The notes under the pieces are model-generated. The model was not told the origin of the DNA. It did not search any database and worked only from the letters and a program-made list of their open reading frames with translations. This document shows, piece by piece, positions 10,186-23,354 of a stretch of 64,000 bases of DNA. The stretch's first letter is position 1; each line of letters begins with the position of its first letter. The DNA comes from Heterobilharzia americana (lineage: Eukaryota > Platyhelminthes > Trematoda > Strigeidida > Schistosomatidae), in assembly GCA_944470555.2 (NCBI GenBank), contig OX104132.1, forward strand, positions 14,083,755-14,147,754, given 5' to 3'. The position numbers and the translations under genes were made by a program.

Positions 10186-11049
10186 GGTTTATGAAAATTT
10201 TCCAGTGAAATTATTCATCAATTTTTTCCTTTCAGTTTGTTTTAATGATTTAAATATGTTATCGGAACGTATCAAGTACTCTTGAACATTTTAAAAATGC
10301 TTTTAACTCACCGTTTCTCGAGTTAATAACAAAACAGATTAAAAAAGTAGCATTTTTATGGAAGTGGACTTTTCAATGCGCAAAAGTATGTTATATATTT
10401 TTGTCCCTTGGATACTTAACTTGGTTTGCATATTCTTGTACTATTTAAATAAACCGCCACCATTCTCATGTTCCTGTCGTTTATTCATTATGGTCCATAT
10501 GCTAACTCAAAATCAACTGACTGTTTCACATTATTGTCTTGAAACTGTTATTATTACCATCATTCAGATCCAATAACCGTTTCGTCTAAAAATATTGTTC
10601 TAGAAGTGACTTTGTTGAAAAAATTAAATGCTCAAAGTTCCATACTGCATATTACATACTGTTTGGAATACAGCGATTATTATTTTTATCATTATTGTTG
10701 TTATTAGTAAATATCATACTTAGTATATCGTATCTACATGCTCATGACTGCGGATTACACACTACAAATTTAGTTGATTTTTCCTAACATATTTAAGCTG
10801 GAAGATGCGAGAATGTTGCATACAATGCCATATGAGGTCTACGATGCGAAAAACTGCTGAATGAGAAGCATAATAATTATCTTTTAACCTTTTCTAGTAT
10901 TTCCTGGTACTCATACTGTCACTTCTATAAGCCTAGGCGTAGAAACATCGTTGATTAGTTAACTATAAACATTAATACATCCGACTCCTAGTAGAAACAA
11001 GAGTTGGTTTAACAAAAATTAGCTTGACTGAAGATATATTTTGAGGGAG

Positions 11050-11170
11050 TTGTGGGGTCATGGGTGCCCACTGCTGAGGAGTCCCAAACTAGAACAAAAC
11101 AGCTGTCCAGTGCTCCCAGGTTTCTTTTGTTCCTCCAACTGATGTTAGTCTACGATAAATAACAACTTGA
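11050..11170 (+). mobile_element. H2 unit, 5'-truncated, ribozyme inactivated
   Basis: Carries CTGAGGAGTCCC and the tail CCAACTGATGTTAGTCTACG, but the tRNA-like head is missing. GAAAC is changed to AAAAC and stem II is mispaired (GTCC with GAAC), so this hammerhead should be dead. Confidence 0.75.
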
Positions 11171-12883
11171 AGATATATTTGACAGATTTCTACTGCTTTT
11201 ACAAGGTTTTATCAGTCTCAGAATTTGTTAAGCTACAGTTTCTATTTCGTTTTCATGATATATTTTTATTATTTCAACTACTGACAACTCTATAGTTCAA
11301 CAAGTAATACTTTGTTTTTGAATGATATCGTCAGAACTTAATGACCGGTACTTAAACCTCAAAAGTTTTACAGAACATAACATTCTGTTACTCTATATTG
11401 TCAGCTCAAAGTAGTTAGACGTATATAATCTTGATGGATGTTAATAGAGGTTTGAACAGCAATTTAAGTATCCAGTTTCTCATGCGATAAATTTACTGAC
11501 TGATACTAACTTGTACAAAAAACTGGTAATAATGTCACAAATCCCTAGTCCATTCATTTGTAATCTAAATAGCATAATTACTTTCATTATTTACTGACAG
11601 TTTGCTTAATCTTCTTGAAACTAAAAAAAGGTTATGAATATTAACTCTTGAAGATATGCACGTTTTGATAGAAGTATTCCATGAGATTTATAATGTCCAT
11701 TGTTGGCATTTTTCATAGACAGAACATATCAAGAGATTATTCCTTAAGGGGACTGACTGTAAACCAAAGAGCTGAGAGTTCGAGCACCACCACAACTATC
11801 GAGGTTTGGGCAGACATGTAGTATCACTGGACCTCATACAATATGTATGGCTCATTGTCCACCGAACGGATCTGCATAAGTTTGCTAAATGGGTTTCGAT
11901 CCGGCAAAATATCCTGAAATATGCTTATAGGTAATGACGAAGATAACAGATCTGAAAACTGTGAGGTATAATCAAAGATTACCACTGGGTATCCTATCCT
12001 AGTATTTCTCAACACAATATACTTATCATCCACTACTTTAAGTCGAACTTTTGACTAATAAACTTCATTGTGAATAAGTTTACAAGTTAGTTACTCAATC
12101 CACTTCTAATGGGTGGTACCTCTAAATCTAACCAAGTCTAGTGTGACAAATCTTTCGTTTTCACTTTCATCAGAAAACTTCAATTCATCAGTGTAAAATC
12201 GGTGGTTGAAAATATAGCCTCAGGTTTCAGGCAAGGTCATGTGTAAGTGCTCAATAAAAATACAAGTGATGAAATCTTATGTAATTCCAGCCTTCAAACT
12301 GATATTATCTGTTGAAGAAAGAATACTAATTATACCTGAATACTTTGAGAAGAATGTACTAACGACTTTATTTGACAACAGTCCATAATCTCATCAACTG
12401 TTTCACTATTAGCCTTTAACACCCTATCCTTAATTTTCTCAATGATGATTCGAAGTCTATCTCAGTTAAACTAGGCTTGGTTAAATGTCGAAAGCCCATC
12501 AGAAGAATAGAAAATCTGAGACAAGAAATCAGACGCACCAAGAATACCCTACCTTTAAAAAATTACCCAAATGAATTTACCAATAAATCCCTAAGAAATC
12601 GAAAGAAGAATATGAGCAGTAGTAATAACACAGGTATTATTGATAATAATCCTACTACCAATAATAATATCGGTAGTGATAATGGTGACAAGGTGAAGAA
12701 AAGATTTAAAACCTCAACTATATAACCATGCAAAGAAAGCACTGTAGAAACGTGACGAAGAGATTGAGAAGTGGCATTTTAATCGACAAACTAATTCAGC
12801 AACAGCCTTTGTAGACTAAAGGGTCCAAATGATCCATGTAGGCAAAATAATTTAGTTTACCAAATCCCTTGCAAGGATCGAGA

Positions 12884-13024
12884 AGTGACTTTAAAGGCCA
12901 CCTTAGCAATTGCTGAGGTAATCCATTACGTTTCGTTATTTTATGAAAAATTACCTTTCCAGCTGGAACACTGAGAACTGATGGGTTACTTCGGCAATTC
13001 CTAGGGTGGCCTTTAAAGTCAATG
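12884..13024. repeat. Imperfect inverted repeat, about 43-bp arms
   Basis: The left arm (12,884-12,926) contains GACTTTAAAGGCCACCTTAG. The right arm (12,981-13,024) contains its near reverse complement (GGCCTTTAAAGTC). About 37 of 43 positions pair around a 54-base loop. A related structure lies at 33,545-33,690, so this is a repeated foldback sequence. No transposase is seen. Confidence 0.65.
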
Positions 13025-13483
13025 ATGATTGTAAGGTCAAATACATGGGTCTAAGTGATTGACCGGAGTCAATTGGAATAACAGAGCACAAAATCTTAGC
13101 TAAGTCCAGATTGTTAGAGAAAAGCTTGACTATAGTTGTACATACAATCTTGCACAATCAAACAATAGGATGGGATACAACGACTATTAAGGACTAACTT
13201 AATTGGGTGGAGGGAGAGATTGATAACCGAATCCTTGTTTATCGAATCAGCACCAAATACATGGAATAGAAATGATTCAGTACCTGTCCCAGACATATGG
13301 AAAATTTTGCTACCCTTGTCAAAGAGAAGAAGAGAAGATTAGAAGTACATAAACCATGTCTAGAAGTTGTAGGGTTACCTGGTATGAATACAGACAACAA
13401 ATTATATCCAGAACCTTATCCAGTAAGTAAGACTATTTCACTGTATGACACTTCTACTACACAGACTGAAATTGACTATGTTT

Positions 13484-13690
13484 TGACTGGATTGGTGTCG
13501 GCTAGCAGTAGAATCCAGGACGCATGTTTCGGCCCGTTTGGGACTCGTCAGCTGGATGCACCTGCACCCTAGTGGATGATGTTGTTCCCAGTGAGACTAG
13601 AAAGCACTACGCATCGCTTCAAATGGCAAAGCTTTATCCACTGGAGCACGAGAACCACATCCTGTGCAGCGAGTATACCTTTTAATCACT
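13484..13690 (-). mobile_element. Sm-alpha-like SINE with hammerhead
   Basis: On the minus strand a degenerate tRNA-like head (A-box-like CTCCAGTGGATAAAG near 13,645, then a TTTGAAGCGAT block) is followed by a hammerhead (13,513-13,557) and the CTGGATTCTACTGCTAGCC end. Layout and sequence match the schistosome Sm-alpha retroposon, as in the copy at 35,262. Confidence 0.85.
13513..13557 (-). ncRNA. Hammerhead ribozyme, Sm-alpha type
   Basis: The minus strand has CTGACGA (13,551-13,545), stem II GTCC with GGCC (one mismatch), GAAAC (13,530-13,526), a minimal stem III and the GTC cleavage triplet (13,521-13,519). Stem I is six perfect pairs (ATCCAG with CTGGAT). The invariant core is complete. 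The stem II mismatch may lower activity. Confidence 0.8.
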
Positions 13691-16429
13691 TATTGATACT
13701 TGTGATTTCCCGTTGCTATTCTGGATTGAAACAAACTTGCTAGATTCCATCGCTAGCCACTACCAAGTCAATTACAACACAATCGATAATCAGACAACAT
13801 CAAGACATCTGTACAGGAGCCCAAATACCAACAAAAGTCAATCAGTTCTATCAAGAATAAAAATGAAAAGTTACGAGTACCAATGAATATGATTAAAATG
13901 AAATTACAGTTTATCAGTGCTCAACTTTCAGCCCTATATGTATCACTCTAATACTTTGAAAAGCTTTTGTATTTTGTCATGTTCTAATCAGTCCAAATAA
14001 ATCTCGTAAACGAGAGAGATGTCTGAAAGGGAAGTTCAGTTTTCGACAAACAAATAACCAGTTGAATAATTCAATGCTCTCAGGATACTAAATAATAAAC
14101 TGTCCTGAACTTATTTGATAAAAGAATATGGTAATTAGATAAAGTGAATCTCAGGGTTTTAAAATTAAAGCTTAACTCATCTAACCAAAGAGTCCTGACC
14201 CTGATCTCAGGAATAGTTATGAGTGTGTACTGATGATATACTTGAATATACGCTGAACACAGCCAGTTTATGTGTCCTAATATGATCTCGACTGATATCA
14301 GTTTGCATGAATGGATCATTCGGTAGAAAATGGTTAAGGTGTCGAAGTCAAATGCTGATACAAGTCTATAGATTAAGTTTGCAATGTAACATGACATTGG
14401 TGCACTGTTTCATGTGTTAAAAGTTAATCAGTAAGAAGCCATGAACCTGGATTGGATCCTACTCTGAGTTACCGACTTTACGCTTTTGACTACTAATAAG
14501 CAAGTGGCGGGTATATTGAGTATGCTCCAGTCACCAAATGTAATTACATAATATTACTCAGTTAGAGGGGATATTCTTCACCCTAATAGATCGCTTTTGA
14601 AGCGTATACTTTTATTAATGACTAATTCAAATCGAAATCTCAGAGAAAAAACGAGTTCCCACCAAGTTGATGATAAACCTTTCTGATGAAAGCCGACGGA
14701 GACGAAAGCCTTGAGAAGTAAAGTATTTTACTAGTTGGCTCCTAATATCTAAAATCAAATATCAGCTCCACGTAGGAAAAATCACTTGCATCCCCATTGG
14801 CAATTCTTATTTAACTTAGAAGAAAGCGTGTGTTAGTCATTTGCTAGCAAACCATAACACAACTGGATAAAAATGACTATTGCTGACGCTATTTTTTTCG
14901 ACTACAGCTGACTTTCATGGAGGCAGTAATCCAGTAACGATGTAATCTGTTCCACAAAAGATTACATTTCATCAAAATAAACCTTTTTTGACGTTGATTG
15001 ACATATTGACATGAATCGACTTGATTTATACATTCCATTATTCTAAGATGCGTCGGAAATCTTACACAAAGTACTCTGATCTATGATTTAGCATTGATAA
15101 CTCCCTTGTCAAAAGCCACGTGATGGCAAATACCTTTATACTTTGACTGATTAACTTTTTACAAAGAAACTTTCGCTAGTTGGAAAAAATAATCAGCCAG
15201 ATAGATTCAGGTAGATGTTTTCACTTTCATTAAGCAAACTATTTTGATTTTATAAACTTCAGGATTAAAATATGATCAGATGGAATTGAATAAGTTGAGT
15301 ATTGGGTAAATGGATTATAAAGGAAATATATTTGTAAAAGTTAAATGAGGTAGGAAAGTAAACCTCTGAGGTTTCACGACTTTATGGAAGCCGCTCCTTC
15401 ACAGAATAAAACTTGCGCAAGTCATCGAACATTTAAATAGTTAATGGAGACAAATCGGATCACTTTGTCCATTATTAGTTATTGATCTATTAGTTCGAGG
15501 TGAATATGTTACTAATGCCTGACAAACGTTAAGTTTTACTCTCATATTAGTGTTGAAAGAAGCAAAAGACAGGTATGCAAGAAGGACTGTCCATAGTCAA
15601 CAAGTGGGACAATAGTCGTTAAATATGGTACTCCTTGCACTAAAACGGTCATTTACAAAATATGCTTCATTTCCTTTTCTGCTTCTTTATTGATTTGCTT
15701 TTCATACGCCTGCCTTGTCCCTTGCGTTCCTCTTGGCGGAATCCTTACGCATTGCTGGTAATTCCCTATGATATCTGCCACCCCCCCAACATATACTACT
15801 TATATCTATTCTTATCAGCAACGCCCACTGCAGTATAACTTATGAACAGAGTGATCTGATTTGTCTACATTTGCCAATTAAGCATGCAATAACTTGTATA
15901 GGCTTTATTCTCTAAGGTAGTAGCTTCCACGAGGTCATAAAATGACAATATTTTACAAATATATTTGCCTTATAAACTTTTTTGACCTTCTATAGTCTAA
16001 TCAGTTAGGAAATTATCAAAACTTCAATAGACTTTGAATGTTTCTGTTTAGAAAGGAGACTAGCAATTACGTCAAAGCAGAGTGTAAGAGATACTAGATT
16101 TTAAATACTCCTACATATGCTCAGCTTCCTGTTTATATGCCTACGAAACCAAGCTATCTTACTTCTGTATGAAGTTGCACTGAAATTGAAGATGCCTAGC
16201 ATAACTTAAATCGTTTGCTCGTCAAAAAGTACATTTACAAACAATTTAATTCAGGCGAATACATTAAATTACCGATTTTAAAGATAATACGGCTTCTGCG
16301 AGTTAGCAGTATGCTACGATTGTCTTTTGCTATGAATATCTATATTCATGCTCGATTTGATAGACAGGTGTATGATAGGTTAATTTACTTCTGAACCTAA
16401 GCTAAATAGGTTTATAAAAGCATAAAAAA

Positions 16430-16600
16430 GAACTGAGCTTTAATTTGCTTGGTTATGGCTAGCAGAAGAATCCAGGATACTCGTTTCTTCTTGTTTGGGA
16501 CTACTCATCAGCTGCATGCACTTGCACCCTGGTGAGTGTTGTTTTTACCACCGAGACTCCAGAAAACATTACTAGCACTTAAAATCTTGTATATACGAAA
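16430..16600 (-). mobile_element. Sm-alpha-like SINE, ribozyme degenerate
   Basis: The minus strand has CTGATGAGTAGTCCC and GAAACGAGTATC followed by CTGGATTC. An extra three bases before stem II and loss of the GGAC strand break stem II, and the cleavage triplet is ATC rather than GTC. The tRNA-like head is poorly preserved. Confidence 0.7.
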
Positions 16601-18239
16601 AAAATTTAGTGTGTCATTCTAAAAATGTCACTGAAAAAGTCGAAAAGTAATTTTGGGGTGATGAATGAACTATGACTAGAAACAACCAAGTACCATTTCG
16701 CCTATTGGGTTAGGAATAACATATATTATGTAAAGACTATAGGCATTACAACAACCGGTAGAAGGAAATGAAGGATTTCATAAGTTGTAAGTTGGAATTT
16801 AGATGTTTCGACATTAGACATAATTTGTAATTGTCTAAGTCACAACGTGTTTCAAATGAGACAACTTCAGCGTTACACACGGAGGTCTGGTTCGAGTTTC
16901 TTTGGGGAAATAATCAAAATTAAGACATCAAGGATACATAAATGAATACAAAGACAAGTATTTAATCTCCTTGTCCCATACGTTTCGTATAGTTTTACTA
17001 AAATATGATAACTAATCATTCAGTGTGAAATTGTATATCTCTTGTTATATGGATAGCGCATATGTGTGTGTGTCTGTATATTACCATTCCTATTCTCCTT
17101 GATTGTAAGTATCAGACAAAAGGTCATAGGTGACATTATAGTTATTCGACAATTTTATAAGTACTATGAGGCGGACATATGTCAAACACTGTCTTATGCA
17201 AATACAAACTATATCTAATATGAACTTTTTACTGAGTCTCAATATTTGCCTTGCTATTCAATCAGATCTTAATCATCGTATTAAGCTTGAAACTAAATGA
17301 AGTTCAATTTTTTGCAGAAACTAGTTTGTATAGAATTGTTTACTACAGCTTTATAATTGAAAAAGTGCACATAGGTTACTGGAGTTAGATTTCATTCTAT
17401 CATAGTATATCATAATCTTTTGAATATAAATAAATTAACTATTCATTTTATAAATAATTACAATGTCCATATTTTTATGTGTCTGCAAAGATGATTATTC
17501 TTAGAGCTTCAGTGTAATTTGATAACTTTCAATTAAAAATGTCAACTGAGTAAATAATCTGATATATTTTTTTTGAAATAGATTTTCTAATCTTAGAAAT
17601 ATAACTCTAAAAGTAAATAACTCTATCAACAATCAGGCCATAATTGTTACGAATCTCCTGAAAGAAGTTGAGCGTCAAGTCAGGTTTATTCATTATATTT
17701 TCTAAACACGCTGGGATTGTTTTAAAACGTACTTGTGTAATGAGCAAATAACACTGTCAGTGAATGTTCTTCATATGATTAAGCATGCCTGATGTGGTAA
17801 TGAAAGCTTCATCATTTCATTGTCCAACTTCAATAAACTAACTCCATTAAAACTATATCTACTGTATATGAATTTCATCTGCTTCTATCGACATCAAGAT
17901 TCCGTTAACATTCTGTTATCTTTGGTTAAATGTTAGGATTGACGAAGAAGGGTTTTTTTAATGGAAAATATTTACATATGCACCATTTAGTCGATAAGTC
18001 TTGATCCACTGTGATGTAATACTCCAATATCTCTGAAATAAAATATCAACATCCTTTATTGAGATCAGGAAATTTCACTCAACTATATGAGTATTACGCT
18101 GAATGCCAACGTGCTTTCAATCTATTGTAATCAATGACACTAATGAGGCATTGAAAGTTACAATACCAATAACGTTTTTGTCAAAGAATACACCTGTCAA
18201 AACATCTGATGAAAAAAATAAATGCATTTTGTGACATAC

Positions 18240-18860
18240 CTCCAAACTCTCCTCTTGAATTTTAGTTGCTTGTTCACTTGCCAGTCTACCAATAACCAAG
18301 TCTTGTTGTTTTTTCTCTTCTTCCAGGGATTTCTGTCTTTTCAGTAATTCTTCGCGTACTTTTTCCCATTCTTTCTCTTTCTTTTGATAAACTATAACTT
18401 CTTCTTGAAGTTTTTGTAATTCTACTTGGACATTTAAATCATTGGCACCATTCATATTTGAACCTGTTGATAGTGTATTCATTTGTGCTACCTGACTATT
18501 GCCTATAAATGATCGATAATCTGTACTCAAAGTTGATCGTAACTGATCTGTCTCAGTTTTTTTCTTGTCACCATTCTCCCCATTAACATGATTTTGTTTA
18601 TTCATATTATTGTTAATACTACTATCATCATTATTATGATGGTTATTATTACTACCACTACCACCAGTAAGTTGAATTTCATCAAGCTGTTCATTTAGAA
18701 AATCACATTCTTGTGTTTTCAAATCTAGTGATTGCTTGGCTTGATCTAACTGCCAAGTGAGCGCTTCAATTTCAGCTTCCAAACGTTCACATGCACCAAT
18801 TAATGTTGCAACTTGTTCATCACGTGTTTGCGTATTACTTAACAAAAACATACTCTTCAT
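18240..18860 (-). CDS. Internal exon of a coiled-coil protein
   Basis: The exon has 207 codons, phase 0 at both ends. The acceptor (TTATTTCTAG) lies directly before ATGAAG at 18,860 and the donor is GAG/GTATGT at 18,240/18,239. The product has two coiled coils: residues about 14-62 (ERLEAEIEALTWQLDQAKQS and on to LNEQLDEI) and about 140-205 (VELQKLQEEV, EKVREELLKRQKS, LEEEKKQQDLV). They are separated by an Asn/His/Ser-rich low-complexity linker (about 68-95). The frame is intact. The open frame past the donor to 18,117 is intronic. Neighbouring exons are also phase 0. The role is probably structural or scaffolding, judged only from the coiled coils. I cannot name the gene. Confidence 0.8.
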
Positions 18861-21362
18861 CTAGAAATAATTTTGATCAAAAAATAATAATCTATCATGT
18901 CATGCAAATAATGAGAATAAGAATTTTAAGAAAACACGAATTTAAGAAATAACTAACGGATTTAAAAATGTCTGGTAACTGAATACTCTGCTAAATCAAG
19001 TGAGTAGTTAATCACCTCAGAAAGGATATTTTCAAGCGTTTAACACAAAACGAAGAATACATTCAGATAATTTGGATAGAATCAACTGACTCTTAGATGG
19101 TCTGGTTTAATAGTAATAAGAATTGGTTTAACATTTAACCAGTTGTACAGCCTGTGCCACAGAGATCATAAGCTTTGATTTCGAATAAGGTGCTTATACT
19201 CATGGATGCTGTCGACGCGTAATGCTCGCGAAACAAGGTGAGAAGCAGGCATCAATTCTACTATTAGGATTAACATGCTAATTCATTTCTTTACATAAAC
19301 TGAAGTTTCCTCTCCGTGTACACTCACTTAATCGTCCGATAAACATGTTATTACTGACTACATTCATGAGGATGTTTAGGTTTGACAACTCCTTTTTTTT
19401 CATAGAGAAGAAACGTTCCCTCGTTGTTACGTCTTTGTTTTGTAAGTTAAAACGGGAATGCTCCAACTGATAGCTAAAAAGTGATTATATTCAAATTTGC
19501 CAAAGTGCCGACTATACATTCAAGTTAATTTCTCTTTTTGTTTTTATTTAGTAAACTACCCGAACTTTTACAGTTTCTATCTTACGAAACGATTGTGTAA
19601 TGGATGGAGATGAACAGGTTGATTTTCCCCGAACTATAGATAATTTGACATGTAGTGAGATACTGACTCGACAATGAATGGTCGAATATTCAAAATATTA
19701 GTTATCATCCTTCTACTTACCTCAGCTGCAGTACATACCATCTAAAAGTTGACGAGATGAAGAAGTTACAGGTCTCTTATTTTTAGGTTGAGTTCTTTTA
19801 TGACAAACAAACTATTTTAAGATCAGACTGAGCAAAAAACCCGAATTTTGTTTACATTTGAAACAAATTACTTTGTAAGATAATAAATGAGTATAACTGA
19901 TATGACTGAGGCATATGCTATTCCTCCTCAATTGTTACCTCCTACCACATGTCACAGTTACAAAAAGGTTCTGCTTTCATTTTTTCAGCTAAGGAACAAC
20001 TAACAAATGAAGTGAAATAGCCTTAAAATAATTAATGGAATTATTTGCTTTCTGTGAGCAGCATAGTCTTTATCGAAACATATCAGAACTGAGGCGTTCT
20101 TACACCAACTTAAAGGTGATAAACATAAAGTATTTGCTTAAAAACATCTAATCCAAATCTCAGGTGATAACTGATCTGCTTCATATACAAAAATCAAACA
20201 TTATTTTCATAGAATATACAGGTGAATAGGAATCAAAATGACTGGTTCTTACCAAGCACTAAGGGTTCAATATCACTTTGATCTTGTTTAAAAACATCTT
20301 TTTTTTCAGGAATCTTATAACCTGTTCATTAGTATAGATTACGTTACTTAAAAGTAAACAACCATGTCATTAGTATTATTTAGGTCGTTTTATCAGTACA
20401 GTAAATCTATTTACCAACCATCAAATGATGTTGAACCATCTTACTGACCATTACTAGTATTGTCATATTGCATGATATAAGTATGCCTATGCTTCCAGTT
20501 TTTTGTTGTTGATAATACAGTGGTCACTAAGACTGGTGGTTCTCATCTACATCTTTAAATTCCAGTTGTTGGCAGCTGATGTTTTGGAAAAAATTTGCAT
20601 CATTAAAGATTATATCGTGACAGCGTAGATCTAGTTGACAAGAGATTTAGTTATGAAATACCACTCATGAGTTCATTTGATGTCTAATAAATTATATTTC
20701 CCAGAAATATGTATTCTTTCATGGTATTGCTTGAAATTTCCCGTCGTTGGTTGGGCTGAATTCACTGGTCTATCTTTGCATATGGGCTTCTGTGTGGATG
20801 TCTCGATAATATGAGTAGTTTAGGCTTGATAGTAATGATGGGTAGTAGCTAGCAGTGCGTTTCGTCCTATGTTGAAATGCCCAGCTGTATATACCTACAT
20901 CCCAGTGAGCAGTGTTGTTCCCACCAGGACTCAACCCTGGACCGATAGCTTCAAACGCCACAGTCACGAAAACCACTTCTTATGCAACGAGTATAGTTTA
21001 TATGTTATTACTGGTGACTCGGTGGTGGAGTGGAAACAAAATCGCTAACTAGGAGGCAGGTACACACAGTTGATGAATCGGAAACGGGACGAAACGTGCA
21101 TACTGAATACCGTGATTACTATCAGGCTAAAATAAATATTTTGATAATATTTATGGATGAATGAATCGACATAAGTAAAAATAGATCGAATGCGTGTTTT
21201 CTATTGAAATTAAAAATAATCTTGGTAATTCATAATGTTGATATTCCATCATCAGCAGTTCAGTGAATTCAGAATATTGTACGACATACATTCAAACAAA
21301 TAGTGAATAAAAATGATAAAAAGTAATAAAAGCACTTTTTACAATTATTCTTATTATTTTAC
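18861..21362 (-). other. Probable intron
   Basis: This interval separates two phase-0 exons. It contains an Sm-alpha inverted pair at 20,830-21,115. The rest is AT-rich with no recognisable gene. Confidence 0.5.
20830..21115. mobile_element. Sm-alpha inverted pair, both ribozymes degenerate
   Basis: 20,830-21,000 is an Sm-alpha copy on the minus strand. It keeps the tRNA-like part (CACAGTCACG block) and AGGACGAAACGC, but lacks CTGATGA and the bases around the cleavage site. 21,012-21,115 is a plus-strand copy with GGACGAAACGTGC preceded by TTGATGAATCGG, so its core is altered. The B box of the second is deleted. The same head-in arrangement occurs at 46,549-46,795. Confidence 0.7.
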
Positions 21363-21539
21363 TTTAAATGCTTCAGTATCTGTTTGATATTGTGCAGCAC
21401 ATCTTCGAAATTCAGTCAACTGATTTTGTTGTTGATCAATGATAGTCCGCGCTTCATTCAATGCTGCTTTCATTTCATTATTTTGTAATCGGACATTTTC
21501 CAACTCTTCATGTAATCTGTAAATATCATCTTCTGTCAT
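21363..21539 (-). CDS. Internal exon of a coiled-coil protein
   Basis: The exon has 59 codons, phase 0 at both ends. The acceptor ends CATTCATAG immediately before ATGACAGAAG (21,539), and the donor is AAA/GTAAAA at 21,363/21,362. The product is one continuous coiled coil: YRLHEELENVRLQNNEMKAA, then NEARTIIDQQQNQLTEFRRC. Strand, phase and composition agree with the exon at 18,240-18,860, 2.5 kb downstream in the transcription direction, so the two probably belong to one transcript. A paralogous or separate gene cannot be ruled out without transcript data. Confidence 0.75.
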
Positions 21540-23354
21540 CTATGAATGATAAACAAAAAAGAAAGAATATATTCTGAATAAATGTTTACGTCGAGGTAAT
21601 ACATATCAAAAGAGTTGAGTTAACTGAACTATCATCATTTATCTACTTGATTATTTGGTTTCAATATTCGCGTGAAAATGATCAATAAAGCAGAGTGATA
21701 AACAGATTAAAATAAAATTTCCTGATAGTTGGATCATTTGCTGAGTGTACAGACTGTCTATCACTAACTGGCATAACTAAGATACTTGTTATGCATATCA
21801 ATAAACCTTATAGGGCTTATCAGTTAGTTTATGACTAGTTTAGAGAAAAAGTGAGAACTGGTAACTTTACAGAGTTTCATCAGTCCCCTAAGTTTTTGAC
21901 TATTAGTTTGAGTTATACAGTGTAGTGAATTCATTGTTACTGGAGTCTGTATAAAGAATGGGAATGGTGATTTTTGACTATATGCAGTGTGGTTTGGAAT
22001 CGATGAAATTGGTGCACACGAAGCTTAATAAAGCAATTATCATATTCATTAGTTTCATTTTATCTCTGGTTTCTGCGGTTGACGATATTACTATCTTTTT
22101 TGAGTTCTCTTCCGTATTCTTATATCAAGTATGACAGTTATGTCTGATATGTAGTTATCCTAGGTACTCAGTATTGGCAATTTGACTTTGTCTTACTCCA
22201 TAGTAGGTGAATAAGTTACGGGAGTCAAGGAGATATCCAATCTATTAATACTCTTTGCCTAATTCCATGCAATATAAGCCAGAACAATGAAATCTATTCT
22301 GATCTCGGAGACACCCAGGAATCAGAGTAAAAGTGAATTCTGTTTAGCCATTAAATCTTGTAGATCAGATCTTAATGTACCGCATTAATAATAATCTATA
22401 ATGACATACAGTTTGAAAAGTTACATTCTATAGCGAGTTACGAATGCCATTAGGTGTCAGTGTAAGTCACAAAAGGACCTAACACGACTACCTATAAGTT
22501 ACCGGATTGGGAATCTACCAAATACGCTACAACAGTCAATCAAAACAAATAGGTATTAACATCATTTTATCAGTTATTCTTCTTCTTGAGCGAAAATGAA
22601 TGAATAGAAGTGCAATCAACTTTATTTCCTCACTAAACTCTTTATCCAGTCATGTTATTTCCTGAGATCAACTGACAAAACAATCAAGAAAGCGAATAGT
22701 TTCGTACTTAGGTCTTATAATTGTTCTTCTAACAATTAGTCGAATACTTAACCATCTAAACTGCATTCTTATTAATCGGGAAGTTCAAAACTAACGTACT
22801 AATGAATGAACATACACCGCTTTAGTTAGTTTTGTAATCGCTTACGATTCTGTTCAGCCTTCTTATGCTAACTTCTCACATTAGTTACAGTCAAGTTCAG
22901 GGAATACCTAATAGACATTTAATCAGACCATGGAAAATTTAGTCAATATGAAAAAGAGTTATTAGCCAATGACATAGTCACTAGACTACAAACAACTAAA
23001 CCATAGGTTTAACTCACTCCATTTATTTCTGTTTGGGTGACCAAATGGTAGCGTAAACCTACACATACGAGCTAAGGTTCTTGGCTTAGTGTATGGGGGT
23101 ATATACGGTTACTGTACAGTATAATTATTCATTGTGATGGTGAAGGAAAAAGAAAAATAACCCACATTACAAGCAGAGTCAAGACAACACTTTGTGTAAT
23201 TTCAAAATTACACTATTTTTAAGTGAATTCCAGTAATAAGTGATTCTGACATTACCGTTCACATTGCTGTCGTCAATTGTATCATACTATGAAACAGTTA
23301 TTATAAAAAATCCCACTATTATTAATACAAAATTAAACAATGTGGACATATAAC
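21540..23354. other. No gene recognised
   Basis: AT-rich sequence upstream of the coiled-coil exon on the minus strand. No domain, tRNA-like head or ribozyme core was found by reading both strands. Confidence 0.45.

Larger units (their letters stand above)
9552..18239 (-). other. Probable intron filled with repeats
   Basis: This interval lies between the phase-0 donor after the 18,240 exon and the phase-0 acceptor before the 9,551 exon. It holds a truncated RTE (9,705-10,173), an H2 fragment (11,050-11,170), an inverted repeat (12,884-13,024) and two Sm-alpha copies (13,484 and 16,430). A B-box-like GAGTTCGAGCACC is near 11,777-11,789. I see no further convincing exon. Further small exons cannot be excluded. 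Confidence 0.5.

Noticed and set aside
12477..12725. Plus-strand open frame rich in Lys and Asn (82 codons)
   Set aside because: Low-complexity composition, no motif and no clear splice context. It lies in a probable intron of the minus-strand gene. Possible but unsupported.
13297..13572. Plus-strand open frame with an apparent donor at about 13,421
   Set aside because: Its second half is the antisense of an Sm-alpha repeat. The first 40 residues look coding-like but have no partner exon.
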